A stretch of 64,000 nt of DNA from Candidatus Micrarchaeota archaeon CG1_02_47_40. Lineage in GTDB: Archaea; Micrarchaeota; Micrarchaeia; Anstonellales; CG1-02-47-40. Made by a program: the position numbers and the translations under genes. Where the stretch lies: positions 149,120 to 213,119 of the forward strand of contig MNVE01000009.1 in the NCBI GenBank assembly GCA_001871475.1. Direction: 5' to 3'. Under the pieces are notes generated by a model. That model was not told the origin of the DNA and did not search any database. It saw only the letters and a list, made by a program, of their open reading frames with translations. Shown here piece by piece: positions 41,806 through 50,000 of the stretch (position 1 is the first letter of the stretch; every line of letters begins with the position of its first letter).

Positions 41806-43311
41806 ATGGAGGAGGAAACTAAAAAACACCTGTTTGCGCTTTTGCTGATTCTCATACTTGCGCGGGGGGTTTTCCTGCTTTGGGACAGGCCGCTGCTGAA
41901 GGATGAGAATTTGTATGCAGAGATGGCGGATGAGTTTTTACAGAAGCCTTCGCTGTTGCCAACTTATTTGGGGCAGGAGGTGGCATGGAGGCCGGCAGTT
42001 TATTTTTTAGTGTCTGCGCCGTTTGTGATTGCGGGAAATTTGCTGGCCGGGCTGTTTGGTATTGATGCCGGCTTGCCTTACAGGCTTGCGCCACTTTTTT
42101 TCGGTGCAGCGGCGGTTGCGATAATGTATCTTCTTGTGCGACGTGAATTCGGCTCTGATGCCGCATTTGCCTCCTGTGCGCTGTTTGCGGTTTCCTTCTG
42201 CTCTGTTTATACTGATACGAGCGGGCTTGTAGATAGTGTGCTGTTATTTTTCATTCTTTCTTCTTTGTATTTCTACTTTGGCGGGGCGCTGAAGGGAAGC
42301 GGAAAATATTATCTGGCAGGCGGGGTTTTGATGGCGCTTGCATACTGGACGAAGACGGTTGTGGCATTCTTGATTCCGGTTGTGGTGATTGCGTATGTAT
42401 TCTGCAAGAGAAAAGAGGATTTGAGAAGTAGATGGTTTATTGCATCATTGCTCATACTGCCCTTGTCTATGCTCCTCTATGACTCCCTTTTTTCAGACAG
42501 GACGGCAATTACAGGAGAGTATCTCTACAATATACCCGCAAAATTAATCGGAGGGGAAGGGACAGAGTGGAACAGACCTTTCCTTGAGAAGTTCTCAACT
42601 GCATTGCGCGAGATATTTGCGTTCAATTTTCTCATATTCGGTGCATTTTTATTTTCCTTGAGGAAGAATTGGCGCGAGCATTTGTGGCTTTCTGTCTGGG
42701 CTTTGCTTATTCTGCTTACACTTTTTGTGGGGGCGGGGTATTTCTGGTATCCTCTGCCGGTGATGCCTGCAATATGCGTGTTTGTTTCCTTTTTGCTGTT
42801 TGAGAAGAGAGATGATAGGAAGATGAAAGCGGATAGGTTTTCCAATTTCGTGCTTGCGCTTCTTTGTTTGCTCATTTTCACTTCTTCTGTTTTTTTCCTC
42901 CTTCTTGGGTTTGAGGGGAATTATTTTGAGGAGCGGGAAGCGGGAAAGTATTTACAAGGGAAGGAGAATGTGCTTTATATTGGGGGTTATATGCCTACTG
43001 CCGTGTTTTATAAAATGAGGGATGGAATGCCTGCGCCCTGCATTGTTTATGCATTTAATGAAACGCATCTGAATGAGAGTGATTTCTTTTTGAGCAATAT
43101 ATATAATTTTGGCAAGGAAACTAATTATTCCTACAGCTTCCGCATTTCGCAAATGTTCTGGAACGGAACTGATTTGAAAGTGAAATGCGGAAGGGAAGAG
43201 TTTGACTATGTGCTGACGTGCGCGATGAAGAAAGGGATGCTTGATGGGAATGCGAATTATTCGCTTATGAAGAGTTTTGGGAATTTGAGCGTTTATGCGA
43301 ACCGCAAATAG
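41806..43311 (+). CDS. GT-C family membrane glycosyltransferase 1
   Basis: This 501-residue protein has about ten hydrophobic helices and the first-loop motif DRPLLKDENLYAEMADEF, typical of GT-C enzymes (PMT/ArnT type) that move sugars from lipid-linked donors. A soluble C-terminal part (from about 385) contains VLYIGGYMPTAVFYKMRDG and three to four N-x-S/T sites. It is divergent from the secretion ATPase and convergent with GT-C 2, four bases apart. Substrate likely a surface protein or lipid; unproven. Confidence 0.8.
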   Translation: MEEETKKHLFALLLILILARGVFLLWDRPLLKDENLYAEMADEFLQKPSLLPTYLGQEVAWRPAVYFLVSAPFVIAGNLLAGLFGIDAGLPYRLAPLFFGAAAVAIMYLLVRREFGSDAAFASCALFAVSFCSVYTDTSGLVDSVLLFFILSSLYFYFGGALKGSGKYYLAGGVLMALAYWTKTVVAFLIPVVVIAYVFCKRKEDLRSRWFIASLLILPLSMLLYDSLFSDRTAITGEYLYNIPAKLIGGEGTEWNRPFLEKFSTALREIFAFNFLIFGAFLFSLRKNWREHLWLSVWALLILLTLFVGAGYFWYPLPVMPAICVFVSFLLFEKRDDRKMKADRFSNFVLALLCLLIFTSSVFFLLLGFEGNYFEEREAGKYLQGKENVLYIGGYMPTAVFYKMRDGMPAPCIVYAFNETHLNESDFFLSNIYNFGKETNYSYSFRISQMFWNGTDLKVKCGREEFDYVLTCAMKKGMLDGNANYSLMKSFGNLSVYANRK

Positions 43312-43315
43312 CGGC

Positions 43316-44806
43316 TTACGTTCTTTTGTATAGGTATAATGTGCTTTTGAGTTCTATGTCTATCCTGCGGCTGGGAGTGGAGAATTCTTTTTTGTAAATC
43401 AGGGAATACCCGCCGCGTTGGATGGAGGTATTGATTGCCTGCGGCACGAACTGATAGTTGAGAAAATCTTCGTGTATTAGCAGGTAATCAAATGGTTTTG
43501 CCGCTTGTTTTTCGGCATATGTTTTTTGTATGTCCGCGTTGATTGCCGCCTGTCCCTTGAATTTGGAAATTAAGTAATAATACTTTGTCGGATTCACTGC
43601 GTTGAGATAGATGTACGGGGAAACGTCGTAACCGAATACTGCCAGTTCCTTGCCGTTTATCTCTTTGCCGAATTTTGAGTAAAGTTCTTCGTGGGCGGAG
43701 ATTGAACCTTGCGCGTAGGCATCTATATCGTAATTATAGACGGCATGACTGCCTTCTGAAACGAAAAAACTGTTTAAATAACAAAGCACAAAAAGAATGA
43801 AGAAGGCGCAGTTCAGATGTTCGTTTCTTGTCTTGAGTTTTTCAGAGAAATTTGAGAGTAGAAGGCAGAAAAAAGGCAGGAAAAGCGCGCTGCGATGATA
43901 TAAGAAATCCCATGAGGTGAACCCGCTGGCGCCCGGAATAACAAGCAGATAGAACAGAGTGATGCCGAAGCATGCAAGAACTTTTCGGTCTTTTCCAAGC
44001 AGGGGGAGCCCGATTATTCCGATTGTCAGAAAGGCAGCTGCATTTGGAACTGGAAGGGCGGGCATTGAATTGCTTATGCAAACAAACCAGTAATCGGAAA
44101 GCGAATTTGCATAAAGAAGATACGCAAAAAAAAGCAGAAATGGAAGGAGGAAAGGAATTGCAAAAAGAAGAAGCTCCCTTGAGAAACGCAGAGGATTTGG
44201 CAGGATGAACTCATAAACGAGCCAGAAAATGAAAAAAGATGCTGGAATCGCTATCGGATTGGTATGAATTGCAAATGAAGTAAAAATGCCCGCAAGAACG
44301 AGAAATGCCGCCTTCCTGCAGGATGCGTATTTTACTGCGCAGACTCCTGCAAGAAGGAGAAAAAAATTCACTATCGGCTCGGACATGCCAAAGGAGATTA
44401 CGCTGGGGATGCTCATCAGAAGAAGATAGGAAATTTCCGCTATGCGGGGATTTTTTTCAGGAAAAAGGAATTTTGAAAGCCTGTTTATCAGCACTCCGCT
44501 GGCAAGAAGTATGATGAAGAAAACGAGCCTGTATCCAAGAGAGTTTGTGCCAAAGAGAAACCATAGAATTGAATAAAAAAGATACAGAACCGGCCCCTTA
44601 TTGTCAAACATATCTGAATAGGGTTGCTTTCCTTCGGTTATGCCCTTCCCCACGTTGAGAAAAACAGATTCGTCATGCGAGAAGGGAAGGGAGAAATAGG
44701 GAAGCCAGAGAATGAGGATGATTAGATAGACTGCAAGAATGTGGTGCTTATGCACGAAAGCGGCGAATTTGTCTGCTGTCGCCTGTTCGTTTTGCTTGGA
44801 AGGCAT
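43316..44806 (-). CDS. GT-C family membrane glycosyltransferase 2
   Basis: This 496-residue protein has about eleven membrane helices, the GT-C first-loop motif LPFSHDESVFLNVGKGI, and a second conserved stretch DMFDNKGPVLYLFYSILWF like the PMT/DUF family of archaeal mannosyltransferases. The C-terminal soluble end includes FGYDVSPYIYLNAVNPTKYY. It is the last gene of an apparent operon: pilin (45518), GT2 (44820) and then this gene, with gaps of 5 and 13 bases. That linkage suggests glycosylation of the pilins. Confidence 0.8.
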   Translation of the reverse strand: MPSKQNEQATADKFAAFVHKHHILAVYLIILILWLPYFSLPFSHDESVFLNVGKGITEGKQPYSDMFDNKGPVLYLFYSILWFLFGTNSLGYRLVFFIILLASGVLINRLSKFLFPEKNPRIAEISYLLLMSIPSVISFGMSEPIVNFFLLLAGVCAVKYASCRKAAFLVLAGIFTSFAIHTNPIAIPASFFIFWLVYEFILPNPLRFSRELLLFAIPFLLPFLLFFAYLLYANSLSDYWFVCISNSMPALPVPNAAAFLTIGIIGLPLLGKDRKVLACFGITLFYLLVIPGASGFTSWDFLYHRSALFLPFFCLLLSNFSEKLKTRNEHLNCAFFILFVLCYLNSFFVSEGSHAVYNYDIDAYAQGSISAHEELYSKFGKEINGKELAVFGYDVSPYIYLNAVNPTKYYYLISKFKGQAAINADIQKTYAEKQAAKPFDYLLIHEDFLNYQFVPQAINTSIQRGGYSLIYKKEFSTPSRRIDIELKSTLYLYKRT

Positions 44807-44819
44807 TTTGACTACATCC

Positions 44820-45512
44820 TTAAGCGAGCGACCTCAAGAAGTAAAGCATGTGCCTTGCATTGAATTTTGAGGCGCCCCTGCCCCTTGGGGAGAATTTGTA
44901 GGGCACGCAGGCGATTTCCGCATCACTAGGCATGTGCTTTAGGAGCTCGAACATTATCTTGTACCCTTCAAGCTGGAAAGAGTGCCTTAAAATAAGGGCT
45001 TTTGCAAGGGAGGTTCTCATGCCAAAAAAGCCGCTCATCAAATCAGGGGGAGTGCTTTTTCCCGCAAGTGTTAAGCGTGCGCTTGCAAGAAGGTGCGCGC
45101 CTTGGGAGAATAATTCACGGTGGGGGGGTAATGCTTCCTTAACTTTTTCCGCCCTGCATGCAACTGCCATATCCGCACCTGCTTCTAAATAAGCAAGAAG
45201 CTCATTTATTGTCTTTACCGGATGCTGAAAGTCCGCATCCATCACTATAAAGTAGGGAGTTTTCGTGTGCAGAATGGCATCTATCACGGAAGCAGTAAGC
45301 CCGTGTATTTTTTTATTTTTGCGGTCAAGGAAAAGCACTTGCTTGGAAGAGAGGGAAAGCACTGCTTTTTTAGTTCTGTCCTTTGAGCCGTCGTCTGAAA
45401 CGATTATATGCAGGTTTTTGCGTATTTGCAGTATTTTCCTTATGAGCAGAGGTACATTTTTCGCCTCATTCAGAGTTGGAAGAATTATGGTTAAGTTGCG
45501 CAAATGGCACAC
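44820..45512 (-). CDS. GT2 glycosyltransferase, dolichyl-phosphate mannose/glucose synthase-like
   Basis: This 230-residue GT-A fold has LTIILPTLNEAKNVPLLI at the start, IIVSDDGSKDRT for nucleotide-sugar binding and FIVMDADFQHP as the DxD-type metal motif. There is no membrane helix, as in DPM1-like synthases that load a sugar onto dolichyl phosphate. The ORF track extends 76 residues upstream out of frame through the pilin gene, which is spurious. I start at GTG 45512 after AGGAAAG, five bases past the pilin stop. Product sugar unknown. Its dolichol-linked sugar could feed GT-C 2. Confidence 0.85.
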   Translation of the reverse strand: MCHLRNLTIILPTLNEAKNVPLLIRKILQIRKNLHIIVSDDGSKDRTKKAVLSLSSKQVLFLDRKNKKIHGLTASVIDAILHTKTPYFIVMDADFQHPVKTINELLAYLEAGADMAVACRAEKVKEALPPHRELFSQGAHLLASARLTLAGKSTPPDLMSGFFGMRTSLAKALILRHSFQLEGYKIMFELLKHMPSDAEIACVPYKFSPRGRGASKFNARHMLYFLRSLA

Positions 45513-45517
45513 CTTTC

Positions 45518-45847
45518 CTAACTGCAGTCTATCGGCTGTCCAAGCATTATTTCGAGCACCCAGGGAACGAGCACTACTATGAGGATGCCTATTACCGCGC
45601 CTGTTAGCATGCTTGTAGCCCATACGTTGGCTCTTGCCCGTGTTTCCGCACCCATGAACTGCCCGCCCGCATATACCGCGCCTGACGCGGTTATCATGAG
45701 CATTGCCGTAATAGGTATCAAATCCTTTATGAAAACGCATAAATCGTTGAGCGCGTTTGAGAGTTCTGTTTGCGCAAAAAGGGAAAGGGATAGAGATAGG
45801 AGAATGAAAAGGAATTTGTTTTTGAGGCTGTTGCTATCGGTGAACAT
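45518..45847 (-). CDS. VirB2-like pilin D
   Basis: In this 109-residue protein a signal peptide (FLFILLSLSLSLFAQ) is followed by two transmembrane helices around a short basic loop: PITAMLMITASGAVYAGGQF, ETRARANVW, then MLTGAVIGILIVVLVPWVLE. This matches the shape of VirB2/TrbC pilins. Cysteines LCVF before helix 1 and PIDCS at the end are shared with the paralogs and may pair. It is the most divergent of the four tandem copies and the one joined to the GT2/GT-C operon. Confidence 0.75.
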   Translation of the reverse strand: MFTDSNSLKNKFLFILLSLSLSLFAQTELSNALNDLCVFIKDLIPITAMLMITASGAVYAGGQFMGAETRARANVWATSMLTGAVIGILIVVLVPWVLEIMLGQPIDCS

Positions 45848-45939
45848 TTAAATCTAACCTTAATTTAGCTGGGAAATGTTTAAAAAGAAATAGAAAAAGA
45901 AAAAGGAGAAAAAAGAAGAACGTGTGCCGGGTTTGTGTC

Positions 45940-46036
45940 TGTCCATGCGGTTGTACCGCCGCTATACATTGTCGTTAGGATGCGCTCGTGCATGTCCATG
46001 CGGTTGTACCGCCGCTATACATTGTCGTTAGGATGC
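45940..46036. repeat. 44-bp perfect tandem duplication at the 3' end of pilin C
   Basis: The 44 bases 45940-45983 recur exactly at 45993-46036, period 53. The second copy encodes the pilin C end (ILTTMYSGGTTAWT); the first lies across and past its stop codon. As 53 is not a multiple of three, the duplication changed the C-terminus. The identity implies a recent event. The rest of the 127-bp gap upstream of the pilin D promoter side shows no gene. Confidence 0.8.
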
Positions 46037-46319
46037 CAGGTGCGACTGCCACTATCACTATTCCTATCAATGCGCCTGTAAGCATTGAGGTTGCCCATAC
46101 ATTTGCTCTTGCACGCGTCTCTGCACCCATCATCTGCCCTCCTGCATATACTGCACCTGCTCCTACGAGCATGAGCATTACGATTATGGGAATGACGCCG
46201 TTGATGAAAGTGCACAGAGAGCTAAGTCCTGAAGTCAAGTCTGCGGTTGTAGCAGAAAAGACTGCGCCTGCAAAAAGCACAAGCGTTAATCCGAAGAACT
46301 GCAGTTTTTTTATATCCAT
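45975..46319 (-). CDS. VirB2-like pilin C
   Basis: This 114-residue protein has the same plan as its neighbours: signal peptide LQFFGLTLVLFAGAVFSA, LCTFINGVIPI with the first shared Cys, MLMLVGAGAVYAGGQMMG, loop ETRARANVW, a second helix ALIGIVIVAVAPGIL, and a last Cys in WTCTSAS. The ATG at 46319 has GGGGTGG before it; the ORF-track ATG five codons upstream is less likely. Its 3' end carries a recent 53-bp duplication. A structural pilus subunit or small membrane pore is inferred from family resemblance. Confidence 0.75.
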   Translation of the reverse strand: MDIKKLQFFGLTLVLFAGAVFSATTADLTSGLSSLCTFINGVIPIIVMLMLVGAGAVYAGGQMMGAETRARANVWATSMLTGALIGIVIVAVAPGILTTMYSGGTTAWTCTSAS

Positions 46320-46348
46320 CCAAAACCACCCCATAATTTAAATTGCGT

Positions 46349-46684
46349 CTAGCCGCACATTGTTGACCAGCTGGATCCGCCATACATTGTTTCTAATATC
46401 CCGGGTGCGACTGCCACTATGACTATCCCTATCAATGCTCCAACGAGCATGCTTGTAGCCCAAACATTTGCCCTTGCACGTGTCTCTGCGCCCATCATCT
46501 GCCCTCCTGCGTATACTGCTCCCGCCCCTACGAGCATAAGCATTACGACGATTGGAATGATGCTGTTGATGAATGTGCAAAGTGCCGTCAAGCCTGACAT
46601 GAGTGTTTGCGTGGTTTGCGCAAATGCCATTCCTGTCAGCAATATTGCAAACAGACCGATAAACTGCAGTTTCCTAATATTCAT
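46349..46684 (-). CDS. VirB2-like pilin B
   Basis: This 111-residue protein is nearly identical in its core to pilins A and C. It has signal peptide LQFIGLFAILLTGMAFA, LCTFINSIIPIVVMLMLVGA, loop ETRARANVW, ALIGIVIVAVAPGIL, and terminal SWSTMCG. GTGGTTTAA precedes the ATG, the same ribosome-site context as pilin A. The close identity of the N-terminal half with pilin A (MNIRKLQFIG) shows a recent duplication. Confidence 0.75.
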   Translation of the reverse strand: MNIRKLQFIGLFAILLTGMAFAQTTQTLMSGLTALCTFINSIIPIVVMLMLVGAGAVYAGGQMMGAETRARANVWATSMLVGALIGIVIVAVAPGILETMYGGSSWSTMCG

Positions 46685-46708
46685 TTAAACCACCATTTAA
46701 GTTTTTAT

Positions 46709-47044
46709 TTAAGATATGCCGCACGGAGTGCCCCATCCTGTTCCATACATCTGGCCGAGTATGCCTGGCGCGACTGCCACTATAACTATTCCTATCAATG
46801 CGCCTGTAAGCATTGAGGTAGCCCAGACGTTTGCCCTTGCACGCGTCTCTGCACCCATCATCTGTCCGCCAGCGTATACTGCGCCTGCCCCGACAAGCAT
46901 GAGCATTACTATGATTGGGATTACGCTGTTGATGAAAGTGCACAGGCTGGACAGCCCAGTAGTTATGGCAGAAGTATCTGCAAATGCCATTCCCGCAAGC
47001 AGGACCGCAAACATTCCAATAAACTGCAGTTTCCTAATATTCAT
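46709..47044 (-). CDS. VirB2-like pilin A
   Basis: This 111-residue protein is the first of four tandem pilins in transcription order. It has signal peptide LQFIGMFAVLLAGMAFA, LCTFINSVIPIIVMLMLVGA, basic loop ETRARANVW, second helix ALIGIVIVAVAPGIL, and Cys in GTPCGIS. AAGGTGGTTAA precedes the ATG, and a consensus TATA box (47086) suggests strong expression, as expected for a structural subunit. Processing would be by signal peptidase I, not the prepilin peptidase at the left edge. Confidence 0.75.
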   Translation of the reverse strand: MNIRKLQFIGMFAVLLAGMAFADTSAITTGLSSLCTFINSVIPIIVMLMLVGAGAVYAGGQMMGAETRARANVWATSMLTGALIGIVIVAVAPGILGQMYGTGWGTPCGIS

Positions 47045-47085
47045 TTAACCACCTTTTGAACGTTGTGTAAAAGACAAATACGAGA

Positions 47086-47093
47086 TTTATAAA
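47086..47093 (-). promoter_or_regulatory. TATA box of the pilin array
   Basis: The reverse strand reads TTTATAAA, overlapping the stop codon of the upstream surface-protein gene and lying ~43 bases before pilin A's ATG, leaving a short leader with a GGTGG site. Confidence 0.6.
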
Positions 47094-50000
47094 CCTATTT
47101 CTTGGGGTTCCTTTGTTTTCTGCCTTGTGGGCGAGTCGTTTTTTTCCTCTTCTGGTTTTAACTTGTGTGCGGGAGTGGGCTTTTTCCCTCCCCTGAAAAG
47201 AAGGAAAAATGCAAGAAGGCAGAGCAAAAGAACGGTGGCAAGCGCGAGAAGAAGGGCATTGTTGTCGGATGGCTTTGCAGGAGAGAGGGAGGCAAGAATG
47301 AGGGAAACTTCCTTTGGTATGTTTTGAGTTAGGGAAAGGGAGCGGCAGAAGTCGGAATTTTTTAGAGCGGAGGAGCTTTCTGAAAGCTTGGAGGAGAATT
47401 CGGAGAGTTTTTGTTGGAGCTCGGGGATGGAGGAATTCTGGGATTGGAGGCGGGAGATTGATGCTTGGGCAAGCTGATGGGAGGAGTGCGCTGTCTTTTC
47501 AAGCAGGGCGAGGGTTGAGAGGGTTTTGTTTTGGAGGGAATGAAAGGAGGAAAGGGAGGAGTCAAGCTCGCTGTTTTCGGACACTGTTGGGCTTGAGCCA
47601 GCTTGCAGTTTGGTTTTCGATTTCAATATTTTTTTGTCTATTGCTTCAAGTTCGCTTTCCAACTGCTTTGGGGTTTTGAAGAAGGAGAAGGAGAGTTTGT
47701 AATCTGTTGCTTTGGAGTAGTGGAGGGAATAGTTCTGCAGGAGAAGGGAGAAGGACTGCTTTTGGATTTCGTATTCGGCTATTCTGGAGAGGGAGAGGGA
47801 AGCCGCGGAGGAAGAGAAGGAATCCAGCATGGTTTTTGCAGAGGAGATTTGCAGAGCGGTTTGCTCAAGCGAAAGAGAAGCGCTTATGTAATCTTCGGAA
47901 AGGAGGGAGGAATAGGAGGAGTCGAGGGAAGAGGAGATGTTTTTGAGGAGGAAATTGATATTTGAACGTTCGGTAGTGTTGAGCGAAAGGTAGAATGCTT
48001 TGTCTTCAAGAAGTAATTTTTCAGAGGTGAGATTTTCATAAATGGAATTCAGGAATGAGGAAATTTCTCCCCCCTCCAGCTTTTCGTTTGCCGCCAAAAG
48101 AAGGGAAAGCGCTTCTTTTGTATTTCCCTCTTCAAATTTCCTCTGCGCGTCTGAAAGGAGTTTTTGCGAAGCGAGTATGCCTAGTTGGAGGCGGGTGGTT
48201 TCAAGCGTGCTTCTGTTTGCAAAGTATGAGAGGGTGTTGTTTGCTTCCGCAAGTTTTTCTTCTGTTTTGTTTTTTTGCAGAAGGTATTCGTTTTCAAGAA
48301 GGGTGCTTTCCTGCCAGGAGGAGGAGAGGAGGCTTTCCAATTCTATAAGAGATTTTATGGCATCGGCATATTTTCCTGCGCTTATCAGGCTCTGCGCCTC
48401 TGCGTAAAGGGAAAGCGCCTTTGTATTTGAGGGGAAATCGGAAGGGGAATAAAGGGAGAAAAGGTAATTTGCATAATTCTCGGAATCATCTATGGTGTAG
48501 GAAACCGAAAAGGAAGCTGAATCGCCTTGGGAAATTGAGTTGAGGATGAAGGAGTAGAAAAGCGCACCCCCGCTGAATTGGTGCGAAACGGAGCGTATTT
48601 CATTTGCAGAAAGAGGGATAAGCGCAAAGTTTTTCGGGGAAGCGTTTGCAAAATCATTCGTGGAGATGCGCAAATTCTCAAAATCGGCAGAGAAATCGGA
48701 AAGGGAAAGCGTGTAGGAGATTGAAAGCGTTTGCGCGTTTTGAGTGGTTTGCACATTGGTTTTTGAGAGGGAGTAGGGGGAAGGGAGCGAATAGGAGAAA
48801 ATGAAAGAGTCTTTTCCCTTTTTCACGTTTTCAAGGGTGATTTTTGCGTAAGCGGGATAGCGCTCAATTGAGGGGTTTTGGTATGCGTAGGAGGCGGAGA
48901 GGCTGGCAGAAGTAATTGGAATGGGAATTTTTGCGCACAGTAAGGGGTAATCGGAGTAGGATTCGAAGGAGAGTTCGTTTTCTACAAGCGCCTCTTCCTG
49001 CGTGGAATCCGCCTCCTGCTTTATGGAGGATGTTTTTGCCGGAAGGGATGTCTTCTCAAACAGGAGGGAGTGCTGCGAGTATGCTGGAAGTGAGGAGAAG
49101 CGCAAGAGAAGGGAATTTTTTGAGGAAGAGTATGCGGCATCTTTTAGAATTTGCGGGGGGGAGATGGCATCCTCAATGCCGAATTCGGCAGAGAGTGGAA
49201 TTTGCACGGTTATTTCCGAGGGAGAGGAGAGGGGGGAGGGGTTTGAAATTGTTATTTGAGCGCTTTGCAGCAACGGCTCGTCAATGCACGCAAGTGAAGG
49301 AGAGTAGAATGAAACTTGAGAGTTGTCTGAAAGAATCTGTGAGAGCGCTTGCGAGGCCTTCTGCTCAAAGAAAATGCGCACCTTTTCGTATTCAGAATCT
49401 ATTTTCACGAAATTTCCTGCTGCCGTGCGTATGTTGAGAATTCCTCCGGGAAAGTAAGTGGACTCTATTGAGTTGAGTGAAGAGATTTGCTGGGGAAGAA
49501 GTGAGGCAAAATAGGGCGCCTGCAAAAGAAGCGAGTTTCGCGTTTCATCCAATGTATCAAAGAGATTCTGCTCGCGCAAGAAAAGAGAGTCTATCCGTGA
49601 GGAGATGGAAGAGGAGAGGGAAGCATAAGTTTCCTCTGAAAGTGCGCTTTCTTTGCTTATCGCAAGATATTGCTCGTAGAACTGCCTGTCTTCTGCTGCA
49701 TCAATTCCATCCTTCTCTGCCGATGAGATGAAACGGGAGTATTCGGAAAGAAGCCTTTGCAGTTCCATTTGCGTAAGTGTGCCGGCGAAACTGCTTGTTT
49801 GTGAAAGCTCCCTTTGTGAGCGCATTGAAAGGGAGATGGAATTGACAAAAAGGCGGAATTTTTCCCCTACCGGTTGCGCGGAATCCGCCAGGGTGAAGTT
49901 TGCCTGTGCGCGTTCAAGCAATGATTGGGAAACGTGCCTTTGCACTTCGGATGAGCCGGAGGTGGAGGGAAATGCGGAAAGAGCGTCTTGCGCCTGCAGA

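Noticed and set aside
41746-41829. 28-residue N-terminal extension of the secretion ATPase
   Set aside because: A TATA-like box lies inside it at leaderless spacing to the ATG at 41745, so it is probably untranslated.
45513-45740. N-terminal 76 residues of the ORF-track 44820..45740 protein
   Set aside because: This stretch is the pilin D gene read in another frame; GT2 homology begins only at LTIILPTLNE, after a GTG at 45512.
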